From positions 2,170,001 through 2,234,000 of the forward strand of contig NZ_CP083646.1 in NCBI RefSeq assembly GCF_020099275.1: a stretch of DNA of 64,000 nt, in the 5' to 3' direction. Position 1 is the first letter of the stretch. Each line of letters starts with the position of its first letter. The notes beneath the pieces are model-generated. The model did no database searches. It saw only the letters and a list, made by a program, of their open reading frames with translations, and had not been told where the DNA came from. Source of the DNA: Corynebacterium falsenii (lineage in GTDB: Bacteria > Actinomycetota > Actinomycetes > Mycobacteriales > Mycobacteriaceae). This document shows positions 37,815 through 46,633 of this stretch, in pieces. The translations under genes were made by a program, and so were the position numbers.

Positions 37815-38777
37815 ATGACAAAGCACAGCCATTCCCACGGCCACTCCCACAGTCACTCCCACGATCACGGCCTATCAGCCGCAGGCGCAACCGCCAAGGG
37901 TCGCAGCCGTCTCACCGCCGTGATCGTTATGACCACGGTGGTGTTCGTCGCCGAGCTCATCGGCGGCCTCGTCTCCGGTTCGTTGGCGCTGCTGGCAGAC
38001 GCCGGGCACATGCTCTCCGACTCCGTTGGCCTCGTCATGGCGGGGATCGCCATGTTCATCGGCACCCACAAACCAACCCGCCGGTCCACCTACGGCTTCC
38101 GCCGCGCCGAGGTCATCGCCGCAGCGATTAACGCCATCGCCGTGGCCGCGATCGCAATCTTCATCCTCGTGGAAGCCATCGGTCGCCTCCGCAACGCGGA
38201 AGCCCCCATCAACACCCTCACGATGGGCATCATCGCCACCATCGGATTGATCTCCAACATCATCGCCGCACTACTGCTGCGCGATTCCACCGATCACTCC
38301 ATGAACCTCAAGGGCGCGTACCTCCACATTCTCGCCGACCTCCTAGGGTCCGTGGCGGTCATCCTCGCCGCCGTCGTCATCGCCTTCACCGGCTGGCGCG
38401 GGGCAGACACCATTGCCTCCGTCATCATCGTGCTCATTATCATTCCGCGGGCCTACCAACTCCTCCGGGAAGCCGGGAGGGTGCTGATGGAGCAGGTCCC
38501 TGACGGCGTCGATACCGAAGCGATCCAGCGAGACATCGAGGCCCTCGATCACGTAGACCACGTCCACGATCTACATGTCTGGTCCGTCGACGGGCAACGC
38601 CTCATGGCCACCGTGCATGTCGTGTCCACCGCAGACACACTCCCCGGCTGCGGACTTCTCGACGAGGTACAACACATCTTGGGATCAACCCACCACGTCG
38701 ACCACTCGACGGTTCAAATTGAACACCCCGATCACGCTCACCACGAGACCGGGGTGTGTGAACACGGCGAAAGCTAG
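37815..38777 (+). CDS. Cation diffusion facilitator (CzcD/ZitB type) with His-rich ends
   Basis: A 320-residue metal/proton antiporter, most likely exporting Zn2+. The N-terminus carries nine His in the first 18 residues; six helices follow, with the metal site LLADAGHMLSDS (~61-72, HxxxD) and YLHILADLLGS (~173-183, HxxxD). The cytoplasmic C-terminal domain (~215-295) ends in another His/Asp-rich tail (HPDHAHHETGVCEHGES). Start ATG 37815 has GAGGAGAG upstream. It is single, convergent with ugpC (eight bases between stops). Confidence 0.92.
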   Translation: MTKHSHSHGHSHSHSHDHGLSAAGATAKGRSRLTAVIVMTTVVFVAELIGGLVSGSLALLADAGHMLSDSVGLVMAGIAMFIGTHKPTRRSTYGFRRAEVIAAAINAIAVAAIAIFILVEAIGRLRNAEAPINTLTMGIIATIGLISNIIAALLLRDSTDHSMNLKGAYLHILADLLGSVAVILAAVVIAFTGWRGADTIASVIIVLIIIPRAYQLLREAGRVLMEQVPDGVDTEAIQRDIEALDHVDHVHDLHVWSVDGQRLMATVHVVSTADTLPGCGLLDEVQHILGSTHHVDHSTVQIEHPDHAHHETGVCEHGES

Positions 38778-38785
38778 TTGGTGAG

Positions 38786-39919
38786 CTAGATCCTCTCGCC
38801 GGATTCCGCATCGAAGTGATGCGTGCGAGTCGGGGTAATCCACAACGTCTCGCCGGCGTGGCGGCGCCTGCCGTTGATCATGAAGTGTTCGCGCAGCAGG
38901 CGCACCGCCAAGGTATCCCGCGTGGCAAAGCCACGGGATTCTACGGGATGACAGTACGCGTACGCCTCGCTGCCCAGCTCTTCGATCTGCTCGATCTCGA
39001 CAACCAGCGCGCCGGGCGTCTCCGTACTGTGGACCTCCCAGTCCTCACTGCGAATACCCAGCTGATACTCCTTCTGCGCGGCATCGGCGCTCTGTGGCGC
39101 GAGCTGTGTGCTCATCCATTCGGGGCGGTCGCCGCCCGCGGGCATGTCGATGAAGTTCATCGTGGGTGACCCGATGAAGGAGGCGACGAAGGCGTTCGTG
39201 GGGGCGTCGTAAATCTCCTGAGGACTACCGACTTGCTGCAGCAGGCCATCTTTCATGACGGCCACCCGATCCCCCATCGTCATGGCCTCTACCTGATCGT
39301 GGGTGACGTAGACGGTGGTGGTCCCCAACCGCCGCTGTAGATTTGAGATCTGCGAGCGGGTGGAGACACGGAGCTTGGCGTCCAGGTTCGACAGCGGCTC
39401 GTCCATGCAGAACACGGCCGGGTCGCGCACGATGGCGCGGCCCATAGCCACGCGCTGGCGCTGACCACCGGAGAGCTGACCCGGCTTGCGGCCCAACAGC
39501 TCGGTGAGCTCGAGGATCTCCGCAGCCTCCTGCACCTTCTTCTTCACCTCGGGCTTGGCCATGCCGCGGTTGCGCAGGGCGAACCCCATGTTGTCCTCCA
39601 CCGTCATGTTTGGGTAGAGGGCATAGTTCTGGAACACCATCGCCACGTCGCGGTCCTGCGGGGCCACACCAGTGGCATCCGCCCCACCGATAAGGATGCG
39701 ACCCTCATCGGTGGGTTCCAGGCCAGCGAGCATGCGCAGCGTGGTCGACTTGCCACAGCCCGAGGGACCGACGAGCACCAAAAACTCGCCATCGGCGATC
39801 TCGAGGTTCATGGACGTCACCGCATAGTTGCGGTCTTTGCCCGACCGGCCGATCTTCTTGAGACCTTTGGGGGCGGACAAATAGATGCGGCTTGCGCCGT
39901 CGAATGTTACGGAGGCCAT
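38786..39919 (-). CDS. ugpC: ABC transporter ATPase UgpC/MsmK type
   Basis: A 377-residue ATPase energising the sugar- or glycerol-3-phosphate-type importer encoded just upstream. It has Walker A GPSGCGKST (~51-59), Q-loop FQNYALYP (~95-102), signature LSGGQRQRVAMGRA (~150-163), Walker B VFCMDEPLSNLD (~170-181), H-loop THD, and a C-terminal TOBE/OB domain. I prefer ATG 39919 (MASVTFDG): AAAGGAG lies 12 bases before it but directly abuts the alternative ATG 39931. It is the last gene of the operon. Confidence 0.9.
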   Translation of the reverse strand: MASVTFDGASRIYLSAPKGLKKIGRSGKDRNYAVTSMNLEIADGEFLVLVGPSGCGKSTTLRMLAGLEPTDEGRILIGGADATGVAPQDRDVAMVFQNYALYPNMTVEDNMGFALRNRGMAKPEVKKKVQEAAEILELTELLGRKPGQLSGGQRQRVAMGRAIVRDPAVFCMDEPLSNLDAKLRVSTRSQISNLQRRLGTTTVYVTHDQVEAMTMGDRVAVMKDGLLQQVGSPQEIYDAPTNAFVASFIGSPTMNFIDMPAGGDRPEWMSTQLAPQSADAAQKEYQLGIRSEDWEVHSTETPGALVVEIEQIEELGSEAYAYCHPVESRGFATRDTLAVRLLREHFMINGRRRHAGETLWITPTRTHHFDAESGERI

Positions 39920-39955
39920 GGAGCGGGCCATCTCCTTTGGGTTGAACTGGGACTA

Positions 39956-41314
39956 TTAGCCCTTGAGCTTGGGCTTGATCTGGGACTCGTAGGCCTGCTG
40001 CAGGTCGCTCTGCAGGCGGCCCATGGTGGACTCAATGTTGTCGCCATTGACCAGGATGGACTCGAACGCGCCGCCGATCTTCTGGTCCGCGCCGGGGATA
40101 AACACGCGAGCGTTATCCTGCGAGCGGGTGTGCGGCAGCTGGTCGATGGCGGTCTGGTAGTTCGGGTGCTCCTGGAGGAACTTCTTCTCCTCCGGGTCGT
40201 TGGCGGCGTTGGTGCGTACAGGCATGTAGCCAACCTCGCGGGACCAGTACGCGGTGTTGGTGTCATTGGTGATGAAGTTGATGAACTTCGCGGCGTTGAC
40301 CTTGCGCTCGTCGTCGATGCCCGAGGGGATGGCCAGGCCGGCGCCACCGGTCGGGCAGCCGCCGGTGCCGTTCGGGTTGGGCAGCGGTGCGGTGCCGACG
40401 TTGAACTTGGAGTTGCCCAGGATGCCGGAGAGGTCGCCGGTGGAGGCGATGGCGGATGTGTAGAGCCCCGCGGAGAAGTCGTTGGCGATGGACTGGGAGA
40501 TAGACGCGTAGCCGTCCTTGGAGACGGTGGACTTCAGCCACTCGACGGACTTGATGGTGCCCGGGGAGGTGAACTTCATGTCCCAGCCGTCGGAGTAAGC
40601 GCCGCCAAGGGTCCACATGGGGCCTTCGAAGGTCCAGGAGAGGTAATCCACTGCGTTGCCCCAGCCGTGGGCCTTGGCATCGCCTATGACGCCCTTGAGC
40701 TTGTTTGCCCATTCATCCATCTCGGGCCAGGACTCGGGGCCGCGGTCCGGCAGGCCGGCCTTCTGCCACATGTCCTTGTTGTAGTAGAACAGCGGGGTGG
40801 AGCGGGCGAACGGCATGGCGTAGTGCTTGCCGTCCAGGTTGTAGTCCTCGTAGAGGGACTTCACGAAGGTGCTGGTATCGATGCCTGCCTTCTGAGCGAC
40901 ATCCTCAACCGGGGTGATCTGCTTGTTCAGGGCGAAGTTGAACCACCAGACGTCCGAGAGCATCACGACGTCTGGCAGGTCACCGCCGGACAGGGCCGCG
41001 TTGAACTTCTGGGCGCACTCCTCGTAGTTCTTGCCGGCATCGACAAGATTGACCTTGAGGTCCGGGAATTCCTTCTGGAAGCGGTTGATCAGTTCTTGCT
41101 CGGTGGCCTTGGACTGGCCGGGGTGGGACGACCACCAGGTGATGGTCTTACCGTCTCCACCCTGGGTGGAGTTGGAGCCGGTTCCGGCGCAGGCGGTCAG
41201 GGCCACAGAGCTGGCTGCGGTGACGCCCGCCAGGGTCAGGAAGCTGCGGCGGTTCACAACGCGGCCGCCGAATGGGGTGCGGGAGCGCAGGGCGTACGGG
41301 TGGAAGTTGGACAT
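39956..41314 (-). CDS. ugpB: ABC transporter substrate-binding lipoprotein UgpB
   Basis: A 452-residue solute-binding lipoprotein. The signal has a twin-arginine-like motif (NRRSFLTLAG, ~21-30) followed by the lipobox LTAC (~39-42), so Tat export of a folded lipoprotein is possible. The mature part resembles E. coli UgpB in several places (ITWWSSH at the start, MPFARSTPLFYYNKDMW, AKFINFITNDTN). Glycerol-3-phosphate or glycerophosphodiesters are the likely ligands, though other sugars cannot be excluded. It lies between ugpE and ugpC. Its 100-base leader contains a tandem repeat. Confidence 0.83.
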   Translation of the reverse strand: MSNFHPYALRSRTPFGGRVVNRRSFLTLAGVTAASSVALTACAGTGSNSTQGGDGKTITWWSSHPGQSKATEQELINRFQKEFPDLKVNLVDAGKNYEECAQKFNAALSGGDLPDVVMLSDVWWFNFALNKQITPVEDVAQKAGIDTSTFVKSLYEDYNLDGKHYAMPFARSTPLFYYNKDMWQKAGLPDRGPESWPEMDEWANKLKGVIGDAKAHGWGNAVDYLSWTFEGPMWTLGGAYSDGWDMKFTSPGTIKSVEWLKSTVSKDGYASISQSIANDFSAGLYTSAIASTGDLSGILGNSKFNVGTAPLPNPNGTGGCPTGGAGLAIPSGIDDERKVNAAKFINFITNDTNTAYWSREVGYMPVRTNAANDPEEKKFLQEHPNYQTAIDQLPHTRSQDNARVFIPGADQKIGGAFESILVNGDNIESTMGRLQSDLQQAYESQIKPKLKG

Positions 41315-41333
41315 TCGAGTTTCTCCGTTTCGC

Positions 41334-41385
41334 TGTCGGATTGTTGAGGTTGGATTTCTTCAGGTCGGATTATTGAGATTGGATT
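41334..41385. repeat. Tandem 23-bp imperfect repeat between ugpE and ugpB
   Basis: Two 23-base copies (41334-41356 and 41363-41385) differ at three positions and are separated by six bases. They fill the leader of ugpB inside the ugp operon. Confidence 0.7.
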
Positions 41386-41417
41386 GTGGGCTCGACCAGC
41401 AGGTTTAGAACACGCGG

Positions 41418-42242
41418 CTACCCCTTCACTGCGCCCGTGGTCAGGCCCTTGATCATGTACTTCTGCAGGAAGATGAACAGGACGATGATCGGGAGCATGG
41501 TCAGCAACGTGGCGGCCATGACTGGCCCCCAGTTGGTCACGCCGTCGCTGTTTTGCAGCAGTGTCAGGCCGACCGGCAGTGGGGCGACCTTGTCGGTGTC
41601 CGCCATGAGGTACGGCCACAGGTACTGGTTCCATTCGTTGACCACGGTGATCACGGAGAACGCCACCAGTGTGGGCCCGGAGATTGGCAGCAGGACCTTG
41701 AACAACAACTGCATGGAGCTGGCACCATCCATGCGGGCGGCTTCGATGAGTTCCTTGGGCAGGCTCAGGAAGTGGTTGCGCATGAGGAACGTGCCGAAGG
41801 CCACGCCCGCCAACGGCACGATGATGCCCTGGAAGGTGTTGCGCCACCCCAGGTTGGAGACCAACGCGTAGTTGGAGATCTGGGTGATCTCACTGGGAAC
41901 CATCAGCGCCGAGATGACGATGATGAACACCAGGTTGCGGCCGGGGAACTTCAGCACGCTCAGTGCGTAGGCGCTGACAACGCCCAGCGAGATCTTGATG
42001 ACGCACAGGATCACAGTGATGATCACCGAGTTGCGGAAGTAGTGGTAGAAGGGCACGCGGTTGGTGGCGTCGTCGTAGTTCTGGACGTAGACGTCGTGCG
42101 GGTACCACGTCACCGGCTTGCTGTAGATCTCCCCGTGGGTCTTCAACGATCCGATGATCGTCCAGTACAGCGGCAGGCCGATGAGAATGAGGATGAAGAT
42201 GATTCCGGCGTAGCCGACGAGCTTTTTTGACAGGTGTGGCAT
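41418..42242 (-). CDS. ugpE: ABC transporter permease UgpE
   Basis: A 274-residue inner-membrane permease of the MalG/UgpE type with six helices and the ATPase-coupling EAA loop (ELIEAARMDGASSMQLLFKVLLP, ~159-181). It pairs with UgpA. It starts 11 bases after the ugpA stop. Confidence 0.9.
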   Translation of the reverse strand: MPHLSKKLVGYAGIIFILILIGLPLYWTIIGSLKTHGEIYSKPVTWYPHDVYVQNYDDATNRVPFYHYFRNSVIITVILCVIKISLGVVSAYALSVLKFPGRNLVFIIVISALMVPSEITQISNYALVSNLGWRNTFQGIIVPLAGVAFGTFLMRNHFLSLPKELIEAARMDGASSMQLLFKVLLPISGPTLVAFSVITVVNEWNQYLWPYLMADTDKVAPLPVGLTLLQNSDGVTNWGPVMAATLLTMLPIIVLFIFLQKYMIKGLTTGAVKG

Positions 42243-42253
42243 GGGGGCTGCTC

Positions 42254-43273
42254 CTACATCTTCTCGTTCTTATCCATGTACTTGACCTGCAGCAGGGTGA
42301 AGAACAGCAGAACAAGGAACAAGATGGTGGCGATGGTCGCGCCGTAGCCAGCGCGGAAGTTCACGAAGGTTTCCTGGTAGATCTGGTAGACCAGCGTGGT
42401 CGTGCCGTTGCCCTGGGGGCCTCCTCGAGTCATCACGGAGATGATGTCGAAGACCTGCACGGAGTTCAGGGTGACGGTGATGGAGAGGAAGAATGTCGAA
42501 GGGCGCAGCTGCGGCAAGATCACCTTGGTGAACTTCGCCCACCAGCCAGCGCCGTCGATTGCTGCGGCCTCGTCCAGCTCACGGTTAAGTCCCTGCAGAG
42601 CGGCGAGGTAGATCACGAAGGTGTAGCCGAGGTTCTTCCACACAAACGTGAACGTCACCATGAACAGTGCCCATTTCGGTTCGCCGTAGAAGTTGGGCGC
42701 GGTGATGCCGAACCAGCCCAGTAGGCTTTGCACCATGCCGAAGTTCGGGTCGAAGACGAACTGGAAGGCCAGGCCAATGGCTGCGCCGGAAATCGCAAAG
42801 GGTGCGAAAGCAATGGAGCGGGCGAAGTTTCGACCGCGCAGCTTTTGATCCAAGATCAGGGCGAGGAGTAGACCCAGAACCATGGATCCCACCACTGCGG
42901 CACCCGTGAATACGACGGTGTTGAACAGGATTGTTCCCGTGTCGTCGCGGGTGAACCATTCCTTGTAATTCGCCCAGCCCACGAAGGTGGCCAAGGGGGA
43001 GGAAATATTCCAGTCGAAGAAGGACAACCGGATGTTGTCGATCAGCGGCCGGTAGGTGAAGATGACCAGCAGGATCAGGTTCGGGGCAAGAAGGCCGATG
43101 GCCAGGAGGGCCTCGCGGCGCTTAGCTGCGCTAGCTTTCTTTCGCAGGCGAGCCACGTCGTTCACGTTGGACTGCGCCTTGTGTCCTGCTGTACGGGTGG
43201 CATCTGGGCGGCCATCAGGGCTGGTCAAGCCACTGGTCGGCGGGCCAGAGGTGCCGTCACTGGTTTCGATCAC
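42254..43273 (-). CDS. ugpA: ABC transporter permease UgpA
   Basis: A 339-residue permease of the MalF/UgpA type. The N-terminal 45 residues are a hydrophilic extension, followed by six helices and the EAA loop (ELDEAAAIDGAGWWAKFTKVILP, ~236-258). It is the first gene of ugpAEBC. The start is GTG 43273, six bases after the -10-like TATATT, so a leaderless message is likely; no good ribosome binding site is present. In C. glutamicum the ugp genes belong to the phosphate starvation response; I see no clear Pho box here. Confidence 0.9.
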   Translation of the reverse strand: MIETSDGTSGPPTSGLTSPDGRPDATRTAGHKAQSNVNDVARLRKKASAAKRREALLAIGLLAPNLILLVIFTYRPLIDNIRLSFFDWNISSPLATFVGWANYKEWFTRDDTGTILFNTVVFTGAAVVGSMVLGLLLALILDQKLRGRNFARSIAFAPFAISGAAIGLAFQFVFDPNFGMVQSLLGWFGITAPNFYGEPKWALFMVTFTFVWKNLGYTFVIYLAALQGLNRELDEAAAIDGAGWWAKFTKVILPQLRPSTFFLSITVTLNSVQVFDIISVMTRGGPQGNGTTTLVYQIYQETFVNFRAGYGATIATILFLVLLFFTLLQVKYMDKNEKM

Positions 43274-43279
43274 CAGGTC

Positions 43280-43285
43280 AATATA
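43280..43285 (-). promoter_or_regulatory. -10 hexamer TATATT for the ugp operon
   Basis: On the minus strand TATATT ends six bases before GTG 43273. Confidence 0.45.
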
Positions 43286-43320
43286 GGGGGCACGTTTTAC
43301 GCGGAGCTGTCCTGAAAGTA

Positions 43321-43332
43321 AACACTTGTGTT
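43321..43332. promoter_or_regulatory. Dyad AACAC-TT-GTGTT upstream of ugpA
   Basis: A perfect 5+5 inverted repeat lies about 36 bases upstream of the ugpA -10 element, at the place of a -35 region or operator. Confidence 0.35.
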
Positions 43333-43405
43333 CGTTGGCTTAACGCAACATGACCTATGTTTTTTAAGGCACAACGATGGGATCCGTCCAACTATGTGGA
43401 CAACC

Positions 43406-44368
43406 CTAAGAATATCGGCGAGGTAAACGGGAAATATCGAGGTGATGAACAGTTTCACTGGCGACATCCAGACGCATGGATAACTCCACGGCTCGCAATT
43501 GCAGGGGAACGTCCGGCCTCTCATCGGCCTCCATCGGGCGATAGACCGGGTATGTGTTATCTGCCACAATCGGCGCGCCCAGATGGTTCATCACCACCCG
43601 CAGCTGATGCGTATGACCAGTAGTGGGCCGCAACCGGTAAAGCCGGTAACCCTCTGTGCCCTGTGTGCTCTGTGTGCGCTGTGTGGCGTGTTCGCCACGC
43701 ACCTCCGGCACCCCCGGCAACTCCGGCAGCTTCTCCACCACCGTCGTGGTCATCACCGACTTCGGAACAGCAGGGGAATTGACCACCCGGACCTGCGGAT
43801 CATCTTTGATCTTCACCATGCGCAGTTTCACCGTGCGGGGCGTTCCCACGGGCAACCACGGCAAATCAGCAGCAACCGCGTGGTAGGTCTTGGCCACCTG
43901 GTGGCGCTGGAATTGCATGTGGAGGAACCGGCGCGTCTCCAGCCTGCGGGACAACACCAAGAGCCCTCCCGTCCACCGATCCAACCGATGCACCGCCACC
44001 AGGTTCGGCTCATTGCGGCGCACCCGCAACAGCGATTGCGCCGTGGCGCGCAGCAGTCCCCCATTCGGCGTGGAAGGCAGACCATGTGGCTTGTCGATCA
44101 CCACGGCATCGGCGGTCTCTGCCACGAGGGGGATGTCAAGGTCCAACAGCCATTGCGGTTCCGGAGCGAGGTGAGGATGGACCCAGGCTGGCGTCGGCGA
44201 TTCAAGAGGCGCACCGGGCGGCAACGCAGTACCGGCAGCGAACGGGGAATCTCCCGCGGCGGCGGCCACGTACTCACGACCGCCATCGGGCACGTGGTCG
44301 TGGAGAACGATCCTGACGGCCGAGACCCCCTGCCTCGGCTCCGGCCACCATCGCTGCAACGCGGGCAC
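43406..44368 (-). CDS. RluA-family pseudouridine synthase
   Basis: A 320-residue enzyme converting uridine to pseudouridine in rRNA. The catalytic motif HRLDRWTGGLLVLSR (~126-140) contains the nucleophilic Asp; VIDKPHGLPSTPNG (~90-103) and GHTHQLRVVMNHLGAPIVAD (~264-283) are the other family motifs. A stretch of Thr-Gln-x repeats (residues ~228-240) comes from a 9-bp tandem repeat. The start is GTG 44368 with no strong ribosome binding site. It follows dapC by 24 bases. Confidence 0.87.
   Translation of the reverse strand: MPALQRWWPEPRQGVSAVRIVLHDHVPDGGREYVAAAAGDSPFAAGTALPPGAPLESPTPAWVHPHLAPEPQWLLDLDIPLVAETADAVVIDKPHGLPSTPNGGLLRATAQSLLRVRRNEPNLVAVHRLDRWTGGLLVLSRRLETRRFLHMQFQRHQVAKTYHAVAADLPWLPVGTPRTVKLRMVKIKDDPQVRVVNSPAVPKSVMTTTVVEKLPELPGVPEVRGEHATQRTQSTQGTEGYRLYRLRPTTGHTHQLRVVMNHLGAPIVADNTYPVYRPMEADERPDVPLQLRAVELSMRLDVASETVHHLDISRLPRRYS
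43653..43687. repeat. 9-bp tandem repeat inside the pseudouridine synthase gene
   Basis: Units of the form CTGTGTGNN at 43661, 43670 and 43679, with a partial copy at 43653. The period is three codons, so copy-number changes keep the frame. Confidence 0.6.
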
Positions 44369-44392
44369 GGGGCACCAACCGCCCGGCTCGGC

Positions 44393-45562
44393 CTAAGCCG
44401 ACGGTTCCGTCGGAGCCGTCGGAGCGGACGGATCCGCAGGAGCCAATTCAGCCAGTCGCTGCGCGGCAGCCTGAATCTTCTCATCCGTGGCGGTCAGGCC
44501 CACGCGGACGAAGTTCTGACCGGTCGGGCCGTAAAACTCACCGGGGGCAACGAGGATCCCCAGCTCCGCGAGCCGCTCTACGGTCGCGCGGCCATCGATG
44601 CCCTCAACGCCCTCGGTGGCCCACAGATACAGGCCGGCCTCGGAGTGCTCCACGGTAAAGCCCGCGTCCTCGAGGGCGTTCTTCAGGATCGTGCGACGCT
44701 TCCGATAAGTCTCCTTCTGCAAGAACTCATGATCGTCCTCGCTGAGCGCGGCGACCATCGCCTCCTGGATGGGGCCCGGGTTCATCAGGCCGGCGTGGCG
44801 GCGCACCTCCAGCAGCTCCTTGATGAGGTTCGCATCGCCGGCCAACCAGCCAGCGCGGTAGCTCGCCATGTTCGAGGACTTCGACAGGGAGTGCACGGCG
44901 ATGAGGTTCGTGTAGTCGTCATCGCACACGCGCGGGTCCAGGATGGACACGGGCTCCTCGCCCTCCCAGCCGAGGGCCAGGTAGCACTCGTCGGAGACAA
45001 CAATGGTCCCCCGCTCCCGCGCGAACTCCACGACCTTGCGCAGGTGATCGACACCCAGCACGCGGCCGTGGGGGTTGGCGGGCGAGTTGATGTAGATCAG
45101 CGCGGGGGTCTGCGGCCCCAGCTTGAGCAGCGAATCGCTGCGCACCACCGTGCAGCCGGCGAGCTTCGCGGAAACCTCGTAGGTCGGGTACGCGAGCTCC
45201 GGAATCACCACGGTATGCTGCTCCCCCAAGCCCAGCAGGGTGGGCAGCCACGCGATGGCTTCCTTCGTACCCACGACGGGCAGCACATCACCGGCATCGC
45301 CCGTCACCCCGAAGCGGCGACTCATCGCGCCTTTGATGGCCGCGCGCAGCGCCTCGGTGCCCTTCGTCTGCGGATACCCAGGCTCCGCGGCCGATTCGGC
45401 CAGGGCAAGCTGGATAAACGGCGCTACCGGGTCAACGGGAGTGCCGACAGACAGGTCCACGATGCCGTCCGGGTGTGCCTGCGCCTTGGCCTTTGCCCCG
45501 GCGAGGGAGTCCCACGGAAAATCGGGCAGGCGGGAGCCAGCAGAGTTGCGCTGAATCGCCAC
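44393..45562 (-). CDS. dapC: N-succinyldiaminopimelate aminotransferase
   Basis: A 389-residue fold-type I PLP enzyme that makes N-succinyl-LL-diaminopimelate, between DapD and DapE in the pathway. SAGSRLPDFPWDSLAGAKAKA is the actinobacterial DapC N-terminus. The PLP lysine lies in SLSKSSNMASYRAGW (~218-232); the Asn of NSPANPHGRVLG is the pyridine-ring contact. The start is GTG 45562 with GGAG eight bases upstream, four bases after the fdxC stop, so the two are translationally linked. The longer open frame just reads through fdxC in another frame. Confidence 0.92.
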   Translation of the reverse strand: MAIQRNSAGSRLPDFPWDSLAGAKAKAQAHPDGIVDLSVGTPVDPVAPFIQLALAESAAEPGYPQTKGTEALRAAIKGAMSRRFGVTGDAGDVLPVVGTKEAIAWLPTLLGLGEQHTVVIPELAYPTYEVSAKLAGCTVVRSDSLLKLGPQTPALIYINSPANPHGRVLGVDHLRKVVEFARERGTIVVSDECYLALGWEGEEPVSILDPRVCDDDYTNLIAVHSLSKSSNMASYRAGWLAGDANLIKELLEVRRHAGLMNPGPIQEAMVAALSEDDHEFLQKETYRKRRTILKNALEDAGFTVEHSEAGLYLWATEGVEGIDGRATVERLAELGILVAPGEFYGPTGQNFVRVGLTATDEKIQAAAQRLAELAPADPSAPTAPTEPSA

Positions 45563-45566
45563 GGTA

Positions 45567-45887
45567 TTACTCCGCCTGCGGGGGCAGTTCGGCGACGAGC
45601 GGAGCGTCGAAGTCCTGTGGGCCCAGCTTGGCGGCGCCGCCGGGGGAACCGAGGTCGTCGAAGAAGGCCGCGTTGGCGTCGTTGTACTCTTCCCACTCGT
45701 CCGGCACGTCATCTTCGTAGAAGATTGCCTCGACGGGGCACACGGGCTCGCAGGCGCCGCAGTCCACGCACTCGTCGGGGTGGATGTACAGGGAACGCTT
45801 GCCTTCGTAAATGCAGTCGACGGGGCACTCCTCAACGCATGCCCGGTCCATCACGTCCACGCAGGGCTGCGCAATCGTGTAGGTCAT
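45567..45887 (-). CDS. fdxC: Seven-iron ferredoxin (3Fe-4S/4Fe-4S)
   Basis: A 106-residue low-potential ferredoxin. Cysteines at the start (C9, C17, C21, C25) and in [18 protein letters not shown] (C40, C43, C46, C50) give one 3Fe-4S and one 4Fe-4S cluster. The acidic tail is typical of the actinobacterial FdxA/FdxC form. It is adjacent to dapC, as in mycobacteria and C. glutamicum. The start is ATG 45887 with GGAGAG upstream. Confidence 0.93.
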   Translation of the reverse strand: MTYTIAQPCVDVMDRACVEECPVDCIYEGKRSLYIHPDECVDCGACEPVCPVEAIFYEDDVPDEWEEYNDANAAFFDDLGSPGGAAKLGPQDFDAPLVAELPPQAE

Positions 45888-46065
45888 TGGAAGTCTCTCC
45901 TACTTTGTACACACGTGGGGCAAAGATTGTTCTGGGCGCGATGTCCAGGTCGTCGGTCTTTGCCGTGTGGTTGTCGTTGTTGTTGGTCGGTCTAGTCTGC
46001 GGTTAGTTCTATTACTAGCTCTACTAGCTCGATCTCCGAACTAGATCTTAGCCCACTTCCTGCTG

Positions 46066-46566
46066 CTATCCGGCACTGCCTCCGCCGCGTTTGTGCTGCG
46101 TCTCCGGCGTCGGTAGCCGCATGAGCAGTGGCCACGCCGCGCCGAGGGCTCCGGCGATCATAAGCAGCATGGACCACAACGTGCCCGGCAGCAACGTGTC
46201 ACCGCCGAACGGAAGGTTCGGCCATGCGCCGACCAGCACGTATCCCAGGACCCACACGATGGCGGGGATGCCTGCGATGGTGCGGTTGTCGGTCCACAGC
46301 AGCGCGGTTTTGGTGATGACGGCGTTGAACCAGGGCGCGAAGATGATCGGCCACGGTAGCGGGTAGGTGGTGTCACCCACGGTGATGCGTGTGCCGATGT
46401 ACAGCACAGATATGAACAGGCCGAAGAGCGCGCCGATGCTGAGCCAGACGATCCCGGAGATGCGCTCAGCGCGGGTGGTGTCTTTGCGCACCTGGGATTT
46501 GTTGGGGTTTCCCCAGTCTGGCTCGTCCGCCACGACGAACTCGCTCTTCGACTTTTTCGCGTTCAC
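46066..46566 (-). CDS. Conserved integral membrane protein
   Basis: A 166-residue protein: a 35-residue charged cytoplasmic N-terminus, then four membrane helices (~38-58, 70-88, 100-118, 128-148) and a Lys/Gly-rich tail. It occupies the place of Rv1171, next to mshB, in the mycobacterial order. Function is unknown. It is 67 bases downstream of mshB's stop on the other side, with the direction fdxC ... mshB all on the minus strand. Confidence 0.7.
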   Translation of the reverse strand: MNAKKSKSEFVVADEPDWGNPNKSQVRKDTTRAERISGIVWLSIGALFGLFISVLYIGTRITVGDTTYPLPWPIIFAPWFNAVITKTALLWTDNRTIAGIPAIVWVLGYVLVGAWPNLPFGGDTLLPGTLWSMLLMIAGALGAAWPLLMRLPTPETQHKRGGGSAG

Positions 46567-46633
46567 TCTTCACACTCTATCGTTTATAGACCGATCGGTT
46601 CACATTGGGTTGGTGGGGCCTAGGCTCGCCGGG

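Noticed and set aside
43499-46006. 835-codon plus-strand frame across the pseudouridine synthase, dapC and fdxC genes
   Set aside because: It covers three clear genes on the opposite strand and shows typical shadow composition (Arg/His/Gly).
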